64,000 nt of DNA from Orientallactaga sibirica (GCA_036365145.1 JAEOAD010000015.1:37215501-37279500), one strand, 5' to 3'. Shown: positions 47,061 to 58,921, counted from the stretch's first letter. Translations and numbers: made by a program. Notes: generated from the letters alone by a model not told the origin.

Positions 47061-47655
47061 TTAAAAGTAAAAAACTATTTCATTTTCTCTCATGTGGCCT
47101 TGGAATTACGGTTGTCTCCTGAGCTTCTAAAGGACAGGTGATGCAAGCACTCTTCTGTCTTTACCGCCTGTGTAGAGGCTGATGCCATACTTATCCCACA
47201 GAGAGATCATAGATATATGGTATTATTTCATATGTGATGTCACTTTGTCTTTCCTTCTGTATACTCCAGTCATATTGTACCTACTTCAAATTTTACAATA
47301 TTCTGTCCTTGCAGTAGGTCTCCTTCCATAGTGTGGTTCTCTCTGTGGGGGGATATTCTTTGTCTTCTTTGCCTATCAGACTTGAACTGGGGCAGCAAAT
47401 GTTTAGCTTGAAGTCATTCTTCTTGAGAAAAGTATTTCCCAGAGTTAGGACCACATTTTAGAGTTTTACTGTATGTCCTACTTTACAGCTATTTCACCCT
47501 TGTAATCTTTTAATTAATTGAAAGTATTTATTTTATATCTATATTTAGTATATGCCTATAAATTATTAAAAGCAGAGAAAATATTTCATACAGTGGATCT
47601 CTCAAATATGGTCCCTGTAATGAAGTTAAGAACTATCTGAATAATTCTTAGCTAT
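47061..47655. other. Unrecognised stretch
   Basis: No frame, RNA gene or repeat recognised. Confidence 0.45.
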
Positions 47656-47942
47656 TTAAGTCTTTGTCTGTGTATATGCATTTAAAGGTCAGAGGTTGAC
47701 ATCAGAGCTCTGCCTTCATCAATCCGCACTTTATTACTTAGGCCAGGTCTCTTCACTTGAGCATAGATCTCCATAATTCAGTTACTCTAGATAGCTAGCT
47801 TGCTGGAGGTATTTCCTTTCTCTGCCTTCCAAGTGCTATGCTGGAATTACAGACATCCATTGCCACCTGGCATTTACCTGGGTGCTAGGCATTGTGCTTG
47901 CATGGCAAGAGTTTTATTGATTAAGCTGTCTATCCAGTCCCC
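47656..47942 (-). repeat. B3-like old rodent SINE
   Basis: Antisense blocks: 'aggtcagaggttgacatcag', 'tctgccttccaagtgctatg', 'ctggaattacagacatccat' and 'gcatggcaagagttttattg', with 'agctgtctatccagtcccc' at the head. Confidence 0.75.
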
Positions 47943-49599
47943 ATGTTTGCTTATTAACATTACTCAACCTAATTGAAAATTGGTGCCAAGTGAAAAGGGT
48001 GACAAGCATACTCTGTGGCTCCAGGGCTGTTAGATGTCTCATATAATAGTTATGCCTAATACTAAAAACTCATGACCTAAATATTAGTTATTAAGAAAAA
48101 CATGAGCACATGCAATTTAATGTACACACTTGGATTTAATTTTTAAATGTTCTTCTTGTTTTATTAGGGAATTATTGTTGCTGGCTATAGAACCCTAATC
48201 TGAGAGCTTCTAACATTTATGAAAGCACTTTATACTCTTTTTTCCCCTCTGGGAGAGTCACAGTTTATGTGAACATTTTTAAAGTTTTGAGAATTCTGAT
48301 AAAAATTAAAATTAGCCCTGTAACTTATCCCAGTTTTTCAATATTTTTCTATATACCTGTTAATGTTTGGATAATACAAACTGTGTAGCAAACACTTAAG
48401 GACAAGTACACTTTTCTCCACTCTTACTGTAAATGATAAAACATACAATAAGGATATGGTATGTAAGAGTTCAAAACTTTTAAATACACAAAAAAATCAA
48501 TGCCCTCTCCCTAATACAGTCTTGCCTAACATATTCTTGGTAGGATGGTTAAAGTTTTCATCTTGGAGGATCCTTGAAGCTCATGAAGCAGATGTGTTAT
48601 GTGACTGCCAGGCATATAGAGAATGAGGACTTCCTGCTGAAGTATGCTGTACAAGCTAAGGTCACAAGATCTCAGTGCAGACTTTCTAGAGACCATTTTG
48701 ACTCTACCACTTATCATCTCTGGGATTTTCCCCAAATTCCTATCCTTTCTGTGCTTGGAAGCTGCCTTTCTGGTACAAGAATGGTCTGAGCTAGATCTGT
48801 GCTAAAGAGGCAGTCAGTGGGTTAAGAGGAGGAGAAGAGAAGTGCTGGGGGGGTTGCATTACAAGGCTGTCTGTCTGTCTGGGAATGAAAATCTTGCTCT
48901 AAGTCCTCTGTGCTGCACTCTGTGAGACAAAGCATTGAATATGGAGGAAAACATGATTGTGATGCTTCTTGGCATATGACACATTGCAGATTAGTGCCAT
49001 ATCTTGTAGTGGACAAAAACTGCATTTGTGTCTGGTTTTATTTTCAAAGCAAGTATGTAGGTTTCATTCTTGCTCATTCATGGTATAAAATAATTGCATT
49101 TAACACTTAGATATCCAATGAGAAAAGTTTCCTATCATATCCCGAAGAGAATAACTCTTAAAAAGAGGGGAAACCCCATATCTCTTTTCAGAATATGACA
49201 TTTTTCTGCAAATTTCAATGACTATCTATAGCCTGCAGTGTTATCAAAATGGTGTTTTTTGGTATATTAGATACTTTTTACATATTCCTTGGAAAGGGTG
49301 CTTCACAGACAAATAAATAGAGAAAATACAACCTTAAACAAAGTTACAAGAACTATTATACTACAAATGTTCTTCAAATGCACACTGAATAGAATTTAGA
49401 AGACAAGAAATAGCATATAAGGAAAAATAAGTTTCATTCCTTTCCTGTTCAACATTTATGCATTCCCCTCCTTGGAAACAGCCAATGATATTAGTTTCTT
49501 ATTCATCCTTCTAAATATATTCATGTATAAGTAATCACACATATTTTTCCAATCATAGCATATTCCATATTTTACTTTTCATTATTCTTTTTGAACTGA
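47943..49599. other. 1.65-kb unrecognised interval
   Basis: Plus and minus frames at 48,526-49,110 overlap and none carries a motif. No repeat family is evident. Confidence 0.45.
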
Positions 49600-49790
49600 G
49601 TAAGGCATGTAAAATAGCTAATATTTTCAGACTACTATGTGCCACACTTTGAAGGACTTTATTTGTAAACCTATCTTGACTATGTGAGACAGATCATAAT
49701 TTTCTCCATCTTTAAGATGAAGATGTAAAAGAACAGAGGTTATATAGCTTGCTATAGGTCAGATAGTAATTGGTAGGGCTGGATTAAAGC
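49600..49790 (-). repeat. MIR-like ancient SINE relic
   Basis: Antisense blocks: 'atctttaagatgaagatgta', 'acagaggttatatagcttgc' and 'tagtaattggtagggctgga'. Confidence 0.65.
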
Positions 49791-50328
49791 AGTGTCAAGT
49801 GGGTTCAGAGGTTATGGTATCAAACCAAAATATCTCCTTTGTTGTATGTAAATAAATTAATTCTTCCTTATGTTTATAATAACTACTCTATACTTTGTCA
49901 TACAGGTATGTTTCAACTTATTTAGCTAGATTTTTCATATTTGTATTTTGTTTATATGGTTTTCAACATTTCACATTATGAAAGATTCAATGATGAATAC
50001 TTTAATATTTTTACAAGTTAGAAAATTGAGAGCATCAACAATTTCTCACAGTTCAACCTATGATTTTTTTATACTTCTGTCAAGTAGGAGACCCAAGGTG
50101 AAATCTATTGGAGCAGACTATCTTGACTAAAGCAATAAAGGGATCTTATAAAGAAAAATTTAAAACAATGAAGTGTGACTAAAAGTCAAGTTTTAATCTC
50201 AGAGTAAACTGGTAATTCTGAACCTAATTAGTAACAATAGAGTTAATTTCTGAAAAGGATGAAGTACATATATGTTTGAATGTTAAACCATTTGTAATAA
50301 AATTTCATTGAGTGAAAAAGTTATATTT
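49791..50328. other. Unrecognised AT-rich stretch
   Basis: No gene. The 60-codon plus frame at 49,948-50,130 has no recognisable motif. Confidence 0.45.
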
Positions 50329-50739
50329 GGGGCTGTGGTGATTTGATTCAGTGGTCCCCTATAAACTTATGTGTTCTGCATGCTAGGTCCCATCTGGTGG
50401 CAGTTTGGGAACTGGAGTCTCCTGGGGGATAAAATGTTGGGGCTGGGCTTATGGGTGTTAAAGCTAGCTTCCCCTTGCCAATGTTTGGCAAACTCTCCTG
50501 CTACTGTTGTTTCCCTCATGTTGGCCAGGAGATGTCCAGCCTCTGCTCATGCTATGTTTTCCCCTGCCATCATAGAACTTCCCTTCAAGTCTGTAAGCCA
50601 AAATAAACTCTTTCCTCTATAAAGTGCTTTTGCTCTGGTACTTTCTTCCAGCAATGCAAAGCTGACTGCAACAGTAAAATTGGTACTGAGAAGTGGGGTT
50701 ATTGCTGCTAGGAACCTGACTCAGTGGCTTTGGCCTATT

Positions 50740-50911
50740 TTTTAGTATTATTTTTATTTTTAGAGAGAGAGAATTGGCAACAGGACTTCAGCCTGCTATG
50801 AACTCCAGATGTGTGTGTCCCCTTGTGGAACATGTCCAACATTGCTCACTTGTATCATTGTGCATTTGACTACATGGGACCTGCCTTAACCATTAAGCCA
50901 TTTCTCCAGCC
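50740..50911 (-). mobile_element. tRNA-derived SINE, type 2-like, old
   Basis: Antisense, inside the MaLR internal region: 'gaactccagatgtgtgtgtc', 'cttgtggaacatgtccaaca' and 'taaccattaagccatttctc'. It is shortened and diverged. Confidence 0.75.
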
Positions 50912-51010
50912 TGCTTTAGAATTCCTGCAGAAGGAATATGGAAGTCTTTGAAATCTTAGCCTAAGAAATGCCATGCAGTGCAGTAAGTACAGCTTAATGG
51001 ACCATTGTGG

Positions 51011-51697
51011 TCAGAGTTGAAATACCTGAATGCATGAAGAATGATGGACTTTTGGCTTATGAGTTTGGCTTATGAGGAAGTTTGGCTTATGAGGTTGAGA
51101 ATGAACATGGTCAGTACTGGGATAGAAGCAGTTTGTGTGAGAGACTTGCTGCATTCTGCCTGTTTGTGTCCTGTGAACTTGTGCAGGGTTGTATCGTACA
51201 AAAAAGGACTGGTGTAAGCAAAAGTATTTTGTACAGCAAAAAGGGAAATCTTTCGCCAAAACTGTTTTCCATTCAGTTGCAATTGTTTGAGAGCTTACAT
51301 TTATTGAGATGTGGCTAGCTGATCTGCACTGGGGTAGCCGCCCAGAGGAATTCAGACTCTTTTGAAGTAAGGGTCCTGAATGATGAAGGACTTTAATCTT
51401 CAAAGTCAGATTACTTTCCCCATGTATTAACAAATTGGTAGCCCACTTGGTATTATGGAGTATAACAAATGCAGAAAAGAAAGGGGAATTGGATTTGAAA
51501 CATGGTTTTGTTTTTTGTATATGTCCATGGGCAGTGTGAAGCACACTTGTTGGATTATCTGTGTGGAGACCCAGTGGAACCATGAGGATAATCAGTGGGT
51601 TACAATAGAGACCCAATAGAAATGCGAGGAGTATGGGATGGCTGCCAAGGATAGCTTCCAGCACCAGATGAAGTTTTATGGGACAGTAAGTAGCCAC
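51011..51697 (-). other. 228-codon antisense open frame in MaLR interior
   Basis: The longest uninterrupted ATG frame in the window. The translation is rich in Ser, His, Pro and Leu. It has no catalytic motif, zinc finger, signal peptide or transmembrane pattern that I recognise. It lies antisense to a non-coding retroelement interior and has no promoter or splice support. It is most likely fortuitous. Confidence 0.3.
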
Positions 51698-51730
51698 CTT
51701 GAGGGGGAGGGTAGTAGAATTGTAACTCTA

Positions 51731-51796
51731 GAGACTTGTTACTGGTTAGACTTATTGGACTTGGAGACTTGTCACTGGTTAGAGTTGTTGGACTTG
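51731..51796. repeat. 33-bp tandem repeat, two units
   Basis: gagacttgttactggttaga (51,731) and gagacttgtcactggttaga (51,764) begin two units ending 'ggacttg'. A smaller triple of ttggcttatgag is at 51,053-51,093. Confidence 0.85.
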
Positions 51797-52029
51797 GATC
51801 TACAGTTTAACATTTGCCCAGTTTGTTCTAAATCTTGTATTGGTTCAATATTTCTTTGCTATGCCCACTGCCATCTTTTATAGTGTGAATGTTCTGTGCC
51901 ATCATTATTATTATTATTAATTATTATTTTCATATTATAGCTCAGTTAAAAGGCATTGGACTGTGGGAATGTTTCAACAGCATTAAGAATGATTTTTAAA
52001 AACTATAGGAAATTTTTCTTTTTTATAAA

Positions 52030-52585
52030 TTATTATTATAACATCATATGTTGTATGGATACATTGTGTGTTGGTACCCTCTTTTCCCTCATCCCTACGT
52101 CCATTCTGCTGGGGACCCTCCTCAGTGGGGTTGCTGTTTTCCCTGTGTGGTTGTAGGTTATGTATTGTGGGAGCAGCAGTCAGTGATTTTGGGAGGGAAG
52201 GAATGCCTCTAGGCATGATGCTTCAATTTGTGGTTCTTACAATATTTCCACCCCCTTCTTGGGTGTGTTTTAAATCTACTTCAGTGATGAGATTTTAGGT
52301 GTTGAGAATCCTCAGCATCTGTCTTTTCACCCTTGTGCTGAATATCAGGCTCAGCATGGAAGCAGAACTCTTGCTCATCTCCTCAATTTCTATGTGGCTT
52401 TGCTGAAGTGCAAGGGGTAGTTTATCTTCTCAGATCTCCCTACCTTCTGAAAAAGAAGAACAGATTCTCTAATGGATAGTGAAGTCAGCATAGTTTAAGT
52501 GGGATATGCATTATTAATATAGGAAGAATTTGATGCATGTCACCCCTCTTTTAGCCAAAAACTAGGGTTAAACTGAATGTGTTAC
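52030..52585 (-). mobile_element. 5'-truncated L1 3' end, type B
   Basis: 'ctgctggggaccctcctcag', 'gttatgtattgtgggagcag', 'aaaagaagaacagattctct' and 'cacccctcttttagcc' match the 3'UTR at 8.9-9.5 kb in the same antisense order. It was inserted into the MaLR interior, so it is younger than that element. Confidence 0.85.
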
Positions 52586-52978
52586 ATTTCGCATCATGGG
52601 TGGTTATCAGTTTGGGGGAGCCAGGAGTGGAATGTGGTGGTTTCATTCAGGTGTGCTCCATAAACTTATGTGTTCTGAATGCTGGGTCCCCAGATGTGAC
52701 AGTTTGGAACTTGGAGACTCCAGGAGGAGATGTATTGTTGGGGGCAGGTGTATGGTTGTTATAGTCAGCTTCCTTTTGTCAGAGTTTGGCACACTGTCCT
52801 GCTGCTGTCGTCCGACTGATGTTGGCCAGGAGGTAATGTACAACCTGTGCTCATGTCATGTTTTCCCCTGCCACCATGGAGCTTCTCCTTGAGTCTGCAA
52901 TCCAAAATAAACCCCTTACTCCCAAAAATTGCTTTTGGGAGGGTACTTTCTATCAGAAATTCAAAGTTGACTGCCACA

Positions 52979-53168
52979 GAGGTTTATGATGAGGTTCAGT
53001 TAGTAGAGTGCTTGCCTAGTATAGATGAAGCCCTGGGTTTTGTCCCCAACATCTCATATACCAAATGTGGTAGTACAAGGCTTTACTCCTAGACCTCAGG
53101 AAGTAGAGGCAGAAAGATCTGAACTTAAAGGTTATCTCATCCTGGGATGAAACAGTGTCTCAAAAAAG
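52979..53168 (+). repeat. B4 (ID-B1) type SINE split by the MaLR
   Basis: ID-like half 'gtagagtgcttgcctagtat' and 'gaagccctgggttttgtccc', then a B1-like half 'caggaagtagaggcagaaag' and 'aaacagtgtctcaaaaaa'. Its first bases (ggggc) lie at 50,329-50,333 on the other side of the MaLR. The LTR element therefore landed within this SINE. Confidence 0.7.
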
Positions 53169-53169
53169 T

Positions 53170-53640
53170 GATACAGATATACCTTATACACCATAGAACT
53201 AACTCACTTAAAATGTATAATTCATGATATTTTAAGTAAATTGACAGAGTTCTTTAGCCATTACCAAAATTTGTTAATGCATATGTCAATTGGAGCTATT
53301 ACCCAAAATTACCAAAGTGAACAAGATATATCTCCATTACCAACATAAGAACATTTCTACCACTCTCCGAAAGTCTGTTTCCACGCCCCACTTGTATGCC
53401 CAGGTCTGGGAAGCTGAAGTTATTATTACTTATTTTTTTCAAGATTTAGTCTGCATGTCATAGCATCTATTGGTAGTTATTTTTATTTCCAAATAATATT
53501 GAATTATCAGGATATACTACATTTTGTTGGCCATTCACAATTTGAAGGACATATATGTTGTATTTTGTTTGGAGCTAATAAGAATAGTGCTATCAGAAAT
53601 ATGAAAAGTCTGGCTGCAGGGCAAACTTGTATGTCTGACC
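53170..53640 (-). mobile_element. Ancient L1 3' end
   Basis: 'aaaatgtataattcatgata', 'gagttctttagccattacca', 'tactacattttgttggccat' and 'aagaatagtgctatcag' follow the antisense order of an old mammalian L1 terminus. Confidence 0.6.
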
Positions 53641-54096
53641 TTTCTGCCTGGCATTCTCACTGGTGGTGCTCTTCCCGTAGCAGGTATGGTACATACTCCA
53701 GGTATTATAGGTTTCTAAAGTAAAATATAGTCAGGAGCCCAGATATCTTTGTTCTTCTGTGCCCTACTTCCAGGCCTTGTTAGCTGAATTTGTAGTCCAG
53801 ATCATACCCAGTCAGGAACCTCCATCTTGGAGGACTTCCAATGTCCCCCTTGAGACCACTTCAGTACCAGCCTAGTTAAGACACTTTTATCCATTCTGAC
53901 TGAGCATCTTCCACTCCCAAATATTCCCAAATTTGTGTTAATTATTTTTATTATTCAGTATACAAATTAGTATCACCTCCAGCTTTCATTATGGCATTTC
54001 CTCTTTTTTTTCTGCATACTACAGATAGATATGTTTGTCTGTTTCTATACAAAGCATCAAATCCTGATGGGATAGTTAATTCTGCAAGATATAGAG
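53641..54096. other. Unrecognised stretch
   Basis: No gene or repeat identified. Confidence 0.4.
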
Positions 54097-54106
54097 CACT
54101 TTAGCC

Positions 54107-54348
54107 TTTTTTTTTTTTTTTTGAGAGAGAGTCAGAGAGAGAGACAGAGACAGAGACAGAGAATGGGCATGCCAGCGGCCTCTCAGCCACTGTGAATAAA
54201 CTCCAGATGTGTGCGCCCTCTTGTGGGCAAGGGTAGCATTGTGCCCTTGCATCACTGCGCCTGGCTAAATGTGGGACCTGGAGAATCAAATGGGCATTCT
54301 TAGGCATAGCAGGCAGGTGCCTTAACCACTAAGCTAGCTCTCCAGCCC
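54107..54348 (-). mobile_element. tRNA-derived SINE, type 2
   Basis: Antisense T run, GA tract, 'cttgtgggcaagggtagcat', 'ccactaagctagctctccag'. cactttagcc (54,097-54,106) and cacttcagcc (54,349-54,358) are the target duplication, 9 of 10 matching. Confidence 0.92.
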
Positions 54349-54535
54349 CACTTCAGCCTTTTTAAAAGTTGATTACAACTTCACTTTTATGATCCTCAGC
54401 TCTTAAAATGCCTTTTCACACAATTTTGTAGCATAAAATGGCAGTTATGGTTAGAATTATTTCATAAATGGTTTGAAATTCTATCCTAATCCCAAGTGAC
54501 AATACATTTGACTTTTGTTTTTCTATCTTAAGTAG

Positions 54536-55070
54536 AAACTTTGTATGGACACATCATATGTTGGTATCATGATTCCCCTCCTCTCTGTCTCCACTCCATT
54601 GGGGCCCCTTCTTAGTGGTATTTCAGGTATTCACCATGGAGTTATGAGAACAGCAGTTAGTCATTGTTATGGAGGGGGCAATGTCTCTGGATATTTCCTC
54701 CCACACTGTGGCTCTTCTTACATTCTTTATACCTCCTTTCTGCAAAATTCCTTGAGCCTCGGTGGGTATGCTTTAAGTCTATTAGTATTGAGCTTTCCGC
54801 AGCCTCTAGATTTCTGCTTTGGTGCATTTTGAGTATCGTCAGTGTCTGTCTCCGTCATCCTGGCCCAGGTTGTCAGGCTCACTGTGAAAGCATCACTCTT
54901 GCTCATCTTGACACTTCCTCTGTGGTTTCAGCTGGGCACTAGCTGCTGTGTGAGGGGTAGTGTGTCTCCTGACAGGGAGTCAGCTATCCTTATCTTGTTG
55001 ATAGATTTTGGTTGTCCTCAGTTCTGGCTACTTTCTGAAAAAGAAAAACAGATTAATGATGTGAGTGCAT
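54536..55070 (-). mobile_element. 5'-truncated L1 3' end, type B
   Basis: 'ccactccattggggcccctt', 'agaacagcagttagtcattg', 'tttctgcaaaattccttgag' and 'ctgaaaaagaaaaacagatt' match the other type-B 3'UTRs. The plus-strand 160-codon frame at 54,842-55,324 runs antisense through it and into the next stretch. It has no motif. Confidence 0.8.
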
Positions 55071-55321
55071 CCCTACTCCCAGCCTCTTGCACTGGCCCAT
55101 TATGGGATTTTTGTAATACATTGCTTTTGTTAATCTCCCTTCACTCACCTTCCCTAGCTGTGAACTGCTGCCTCCTATTCCCCTGTATCCTTCCACTTAT
55201 TCCATTTCTGCTGTCACATCACATGTCTTCTATTACCCTCTCCCCCTATATACTTTTTAACTCTTGTCCCTTCCTCTACATCTTTCTTATGACTCTTGGT
55301 TTCATAAAAAGGCAAGGAGTT

Positions 55322-55490
55322 TAGCCGGGCGTGGTGGTGCACACCTTTAATCCCAGCACTCGGGAGGCAGAGGTAGGAGGATGCAGTGAGTTTGAGGCCA
55401 CCCTGAGACTACATAGTGAATTCCAGGTCAGCCTGGGCTAGAGTGAGACCCTACCTCGAAAAAGCAAAAAAAAAAAAAAAAAAAAAAAGT
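55322..55490 (+). mobile_element. B1-type SINE, young
   Basis: Near-consensus: 'gccgggcgtggtggtgcaca', 'cccagcactcgggaggcaga', 'ctagagtgagaccctacctc', A tail. caaggagtt flanks it at 55,313-55,321 and 55,491-55,499. Confidence 0.95.
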
Positions 55491-55512
55491 CAAGGAGTTC
55501 TTGGTAGTGATA

Positions 55513-57137
55513 GAAACAATTCCCCAGTCTATACTGTGGCCCAGAACCACTTCTTTTTGACCTCATTTTTTTTTTTAAAAAATGTAGTTATTTGAGTATG
55601 ATGTGTATGTGTATATAGATATGTTTATATATGTATATATATACATATATATACTTATATATGTATATATATACATATATATGTGTATGTGTATGTGTGT
55701 GTGTGTGTGTGTGTGTATGTTTGCACATGTGTGTAGAAGTGTGTGGGGGGGGTGGTTAACACTAGAGGTTAAATTGGGTATCTTCCTCATCAGGTGGCTC
55801 CCAGATAATGTTCCACTGTATTTACTGAGACATGGTATCTTACTTGAACCCAAATCTAACTGATTCAGCCACTCTATCTAGCCAGTTTTTCAAAAAGGAT
55901 CCTTGTCTGTGCCTGCCAAACACTGGGCATTTATTTGGTTACTGGGAGATCTGAACTTGAGTCCTCATACTTGTGAGGAAAGTGTGTTAGTCACTGAGCC
56001 ACCTCTCTATCCTTCCTTTTGGCCTCTTTACACTTTTGTAATCAGAAAATAAAGGTTATTACTTTCAGTTTGGCTTCTTGTACTAATCAGTACCTGGAAG
56101 TTACGCATACTCATGGACATACATTTGTGACGTTATGTTTTTGTTACATTAGGTGGGAATCTAGAAGTAGAATTGACTGCTCTTTATATTTTACTTAAAC
56201 TGCCAAGCTGTTATTATTAGATTTTAATGAATTAGGTAAGACAGATTAATTTACTTATTTGAGTTACATTTTCTTAATTGTGAGCTTGTTTTCATGAGCT
56301 TGTTAGCTTTGAAATATCAGAAGCCTTTGCCTATTTATATAGATTTCTCTTGCTGTAATTAAATCATTCTTCATATATTTTGGATACCAGGTTCATATCA
56401 GATAAAAGGTAAAAAATTTGCAATTATTTTCTATCAATTTTTAGCTATTTCCATTTTTGTGATAGTATCTTTTGAAGAATAATAACTTTAAATTTTGATA
56501 AAATTTATCAAGTTTTTCTTTTATGAATTATGCTATGCCATTATATTTAAAAATTATTTACCAGCCCAACTTTATGAAAGATTTCTACTATTTTTTTTTA
56601 ATTTTACTTCTTATATTTAGGTCTTTGATCAAATTTTAGTTAACTTCATATGTGATATTAAATAAAGGTCTAAATTTATGTTTATATGTAGACATTTATT
56701 CTGTCATCATTTTTCAATGACTCTTTTATAAACTTTAAGAAAGTTTTGCTAAAAACAATATTTATATGTATGATTTGAAGTTTGAACTGTCATTTCTGTT
56801 TCATTATGACCCAGTCAGTACCACAATGACTTAAATTATAGTAACTTAAGTTTTGAAATCCAGTAGCATCAGTGCCTCACATTATTATTTTTGAAATTTG
56901 TTTATGCTATCTCAATTCCTTACATTTCAATATAAATTTTATAGTAGTTACCATTTTATATAAAAATCCTGGTAGATTTTAGATAGGCATTTATTTACTT
57001 GTGTAGGAATGGTAAGGCCTCACAGAAGAAGCTAAAGAGCCCCTCCTTCTCTATTTTATGAGAAAGTTTGTGATCAGTTGTTCATATTTGGTAAAGACCT
57101 ATCATGGCCTGAGGTGGTTTTGGTGAGAAGTTTTGAA
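55513..57137. repeat. Tandem segmental duplication, copy 1 (1625 bp)
   Basis: Begins gaaacaattccccagtctat and ends 'ggtgagaagttttgaa', immediately followed by copy 2. It contains an (AT/GTAT)n-(TG)n microsatellite at 55,600-55,717, a B3-like SINE relic (about 55,680-56,012) and old L1 sequence (about 56,080-57,137). Non-coding; the minus frame at 55,575-55,853 is the microsatellite. Confidence 0.97.
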
Positions 57138-58755
57138 GAAACAATTCCCCAGTCTATACTGTGGCCCAGAACCACTTCTTTTTGACCTCATTTTTTTAAA
57201 AATGTAGTTATTTGAGTATGATGTGTATGTGTATATAGATATGTTTATATATGTATATATATACATATATATACTTATATATGTATATATATACATATAT
57301 ATGTGTATGTGTATGTGTGTGTGTGTGTGTGTGTATGTTTGCACATGTGTGTAGAAGTGTGTGTGGGGGGGTGGTTAACACTAGAGGTTAAATTGGGTAT
57401 CTTCCTCATCAGGTGGCTCCCAGATAATGTTCCACTGTATTTACTGAGACATGGTATCTTACTTGAACCCAAATCTAACTGATTCAGCCACTCTATCTAG
57501 CCAGTTTTTCAAAAAGGATCCTTGTCTGTGCCTGCCAAACACTGGGCATTTATTTGGTTACTGGGAGATCTGAACTTGAGTCCTCATACTTGTGAGGAAA
57601 GTGTGTTAGTCACTGAGCCACCTCTCTATCCTTCCTTTTGGCCTCTTTACACTTTTGTAATCAGAAAATAAAGGTTATTACTTTCAGTTTGGCTTCTTGT
57701 ACTAATCAGTACCTGGAAGTTACGCATACTCATGGACATACATTTGTGACGTTATGTTTTTGTTACATTAGGTGGGAATCTAGAAGTAGAATTGACTGCT
57801 CTTTATATTTTACTTAAACTGCCAAGCTGTTATTATTAGATTTTAATGAATTAGGTAAGACAGATTAATTTACTTATTTGAGTTACATTTTCTTAATTGT
57901 GAGCTTGTTTTCATGAGCTTGTTAGCTTTGAAATATCAGAAGCCTTTGCCTATTTATATAGATTTCTCTTGCTGTAATTAAATCATTCTTCATATATTTT
58001 GGATACCAGGTTCATATCAGATAAAAGGTAAAAAATTTGCAATTATTTTCTATCAATTTTTAGCTATTTCCATTTTTGTGATAGTATCTTTTGAAGAATA
58101 ATAACTTTAAATTTTGATAAAATTTATCAAGTTTTTCTTTTATGAATTATGCTATGCCATTATATTTAAAAATTATTTACCAGCCCAACTTTATGAAAGA
58201 TTTCTACTATTTTTTTAATTTTACTTCTTATATTTAGGTCTTTGATCAAATTTTAGTTAACTTCATATGTGATATTAAATAAAGGTCTAAATTTATGTTT
58301 ATATGTAGACATTTATTCTGTCATCATTTTTCAATGACTCTTTTATAAACTTTAAGAAAGTTTTGCTAAAAACAATATTTATATGTATGATTTGAAGTTT
58401 GAACTGTCATTTCTGTTTCATTATGACCCAGTCAGTACCACAATGACTTAAATTATAGTAACTTAAGTTTTGAAATCCAGTAGCATCAGTGCCTCACATT
58501 ATTATTTTTGAAATTTGTTTATGCTATCTCAATTCCTTACATTTCAATATAAATTTTATAGTAGTTACCATTTTATATAAAAATCCTGGTAGATTTTAGA
58601 TAGGCATTTATTTACTTGTGTAGGAATGGTAATGGCCTCACAGAAGAAGCTAAAGAGCCCCTCCTTCTCTATTTTATGAGAAAGTTTGTGATCAGTTGTT
58701 CATATTTGGTAAAGACCTATCATGGCCTGAGGTGGTTTTGGTGAGAAGTTTTGAA
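57138..58755. repeat. Tandem segmental duplication, copy 2 (1618 bp)
   Basis: Same content as copy 1. By eye I found no base substitution. The differences are run lengths: T11A6 vs T7A5 near the start, one fewer TG unit, GT/G-run slippage near 57,365, T9 vs T7 near 58,211, and one extra T in ggtaatgg (58,630). The sum, 7 bases, accounts for the whole length difference. Confidence 0.97.
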
Positions 58756-58767
58756 ATTAATAATTCA

Positions 58768-58921
58768 AACTGGGCATGGTGACACACACCTTTAAGCTCA
58801 GTACTTGGGAGGCAGAGGTAGGGGGATTGCTGTGAGTTCAAGGTCACCCTGAGACTACATAGTGAATTCCAGGTCAGGTTGGGCTACAGTGAGACCTTAC
58901 CTTGAAAGACAAAACAAAAAA
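58768..58921 (+). mobile_element. B1-type SINE, older
   Basis: B1 with more substitutions ('gggcatggtgacacacacct', 'gagactacatagtgaattcc'). aaattaataattca (58,754-58,767) and aaattaatagttca (58,922-58,935) flank it, 13 of 14 matching. The left flank starts at the last two bases of duplication copy 2. Confidence 0.93.

Larger units (their letters stand above)
50334..52978 (+). mobile_element. Complete older MaLR-type LTR element with nested insertions
   Basis: The 5' LTR (50,334-50,673) and 3' LTR (52,633-52,978) both run TGTGGTG...ACA and share 'ataaacttatgtgttctg', 'tgttggccaggag' and 'atgttttcccctgcca'. Directly inside the 5' LTR, attggtactgagaagtgggg is a typical MaLR primer-binding region. 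gggggagccaggagtggaa before the 3' LTR is the polypurine tract. The flanks ggggc (50,329) and gaggt (52,979) fit a decayed 5-base duplication. A SINE and an L1 3' end are nested inside. It is clearly older than the element at 33.2 kb. Confidence 0.9.

Noticed and set aside
54842..55324. 160-codon plus-strand open frame, hydrophobic
   Set aside because: It runs antisense through a type-B L1 3'UTR and into unassigned DNA. It has no motif or known homologue, and the hydrophobicity comes from CT-rich DNA.
55575..57472. Two nearly identical minus-strand frames rich in Tyr/Ile/His/Thr
   Set aside because: Translation of the (AT/TG)n microsatellite present in both duplication copies.
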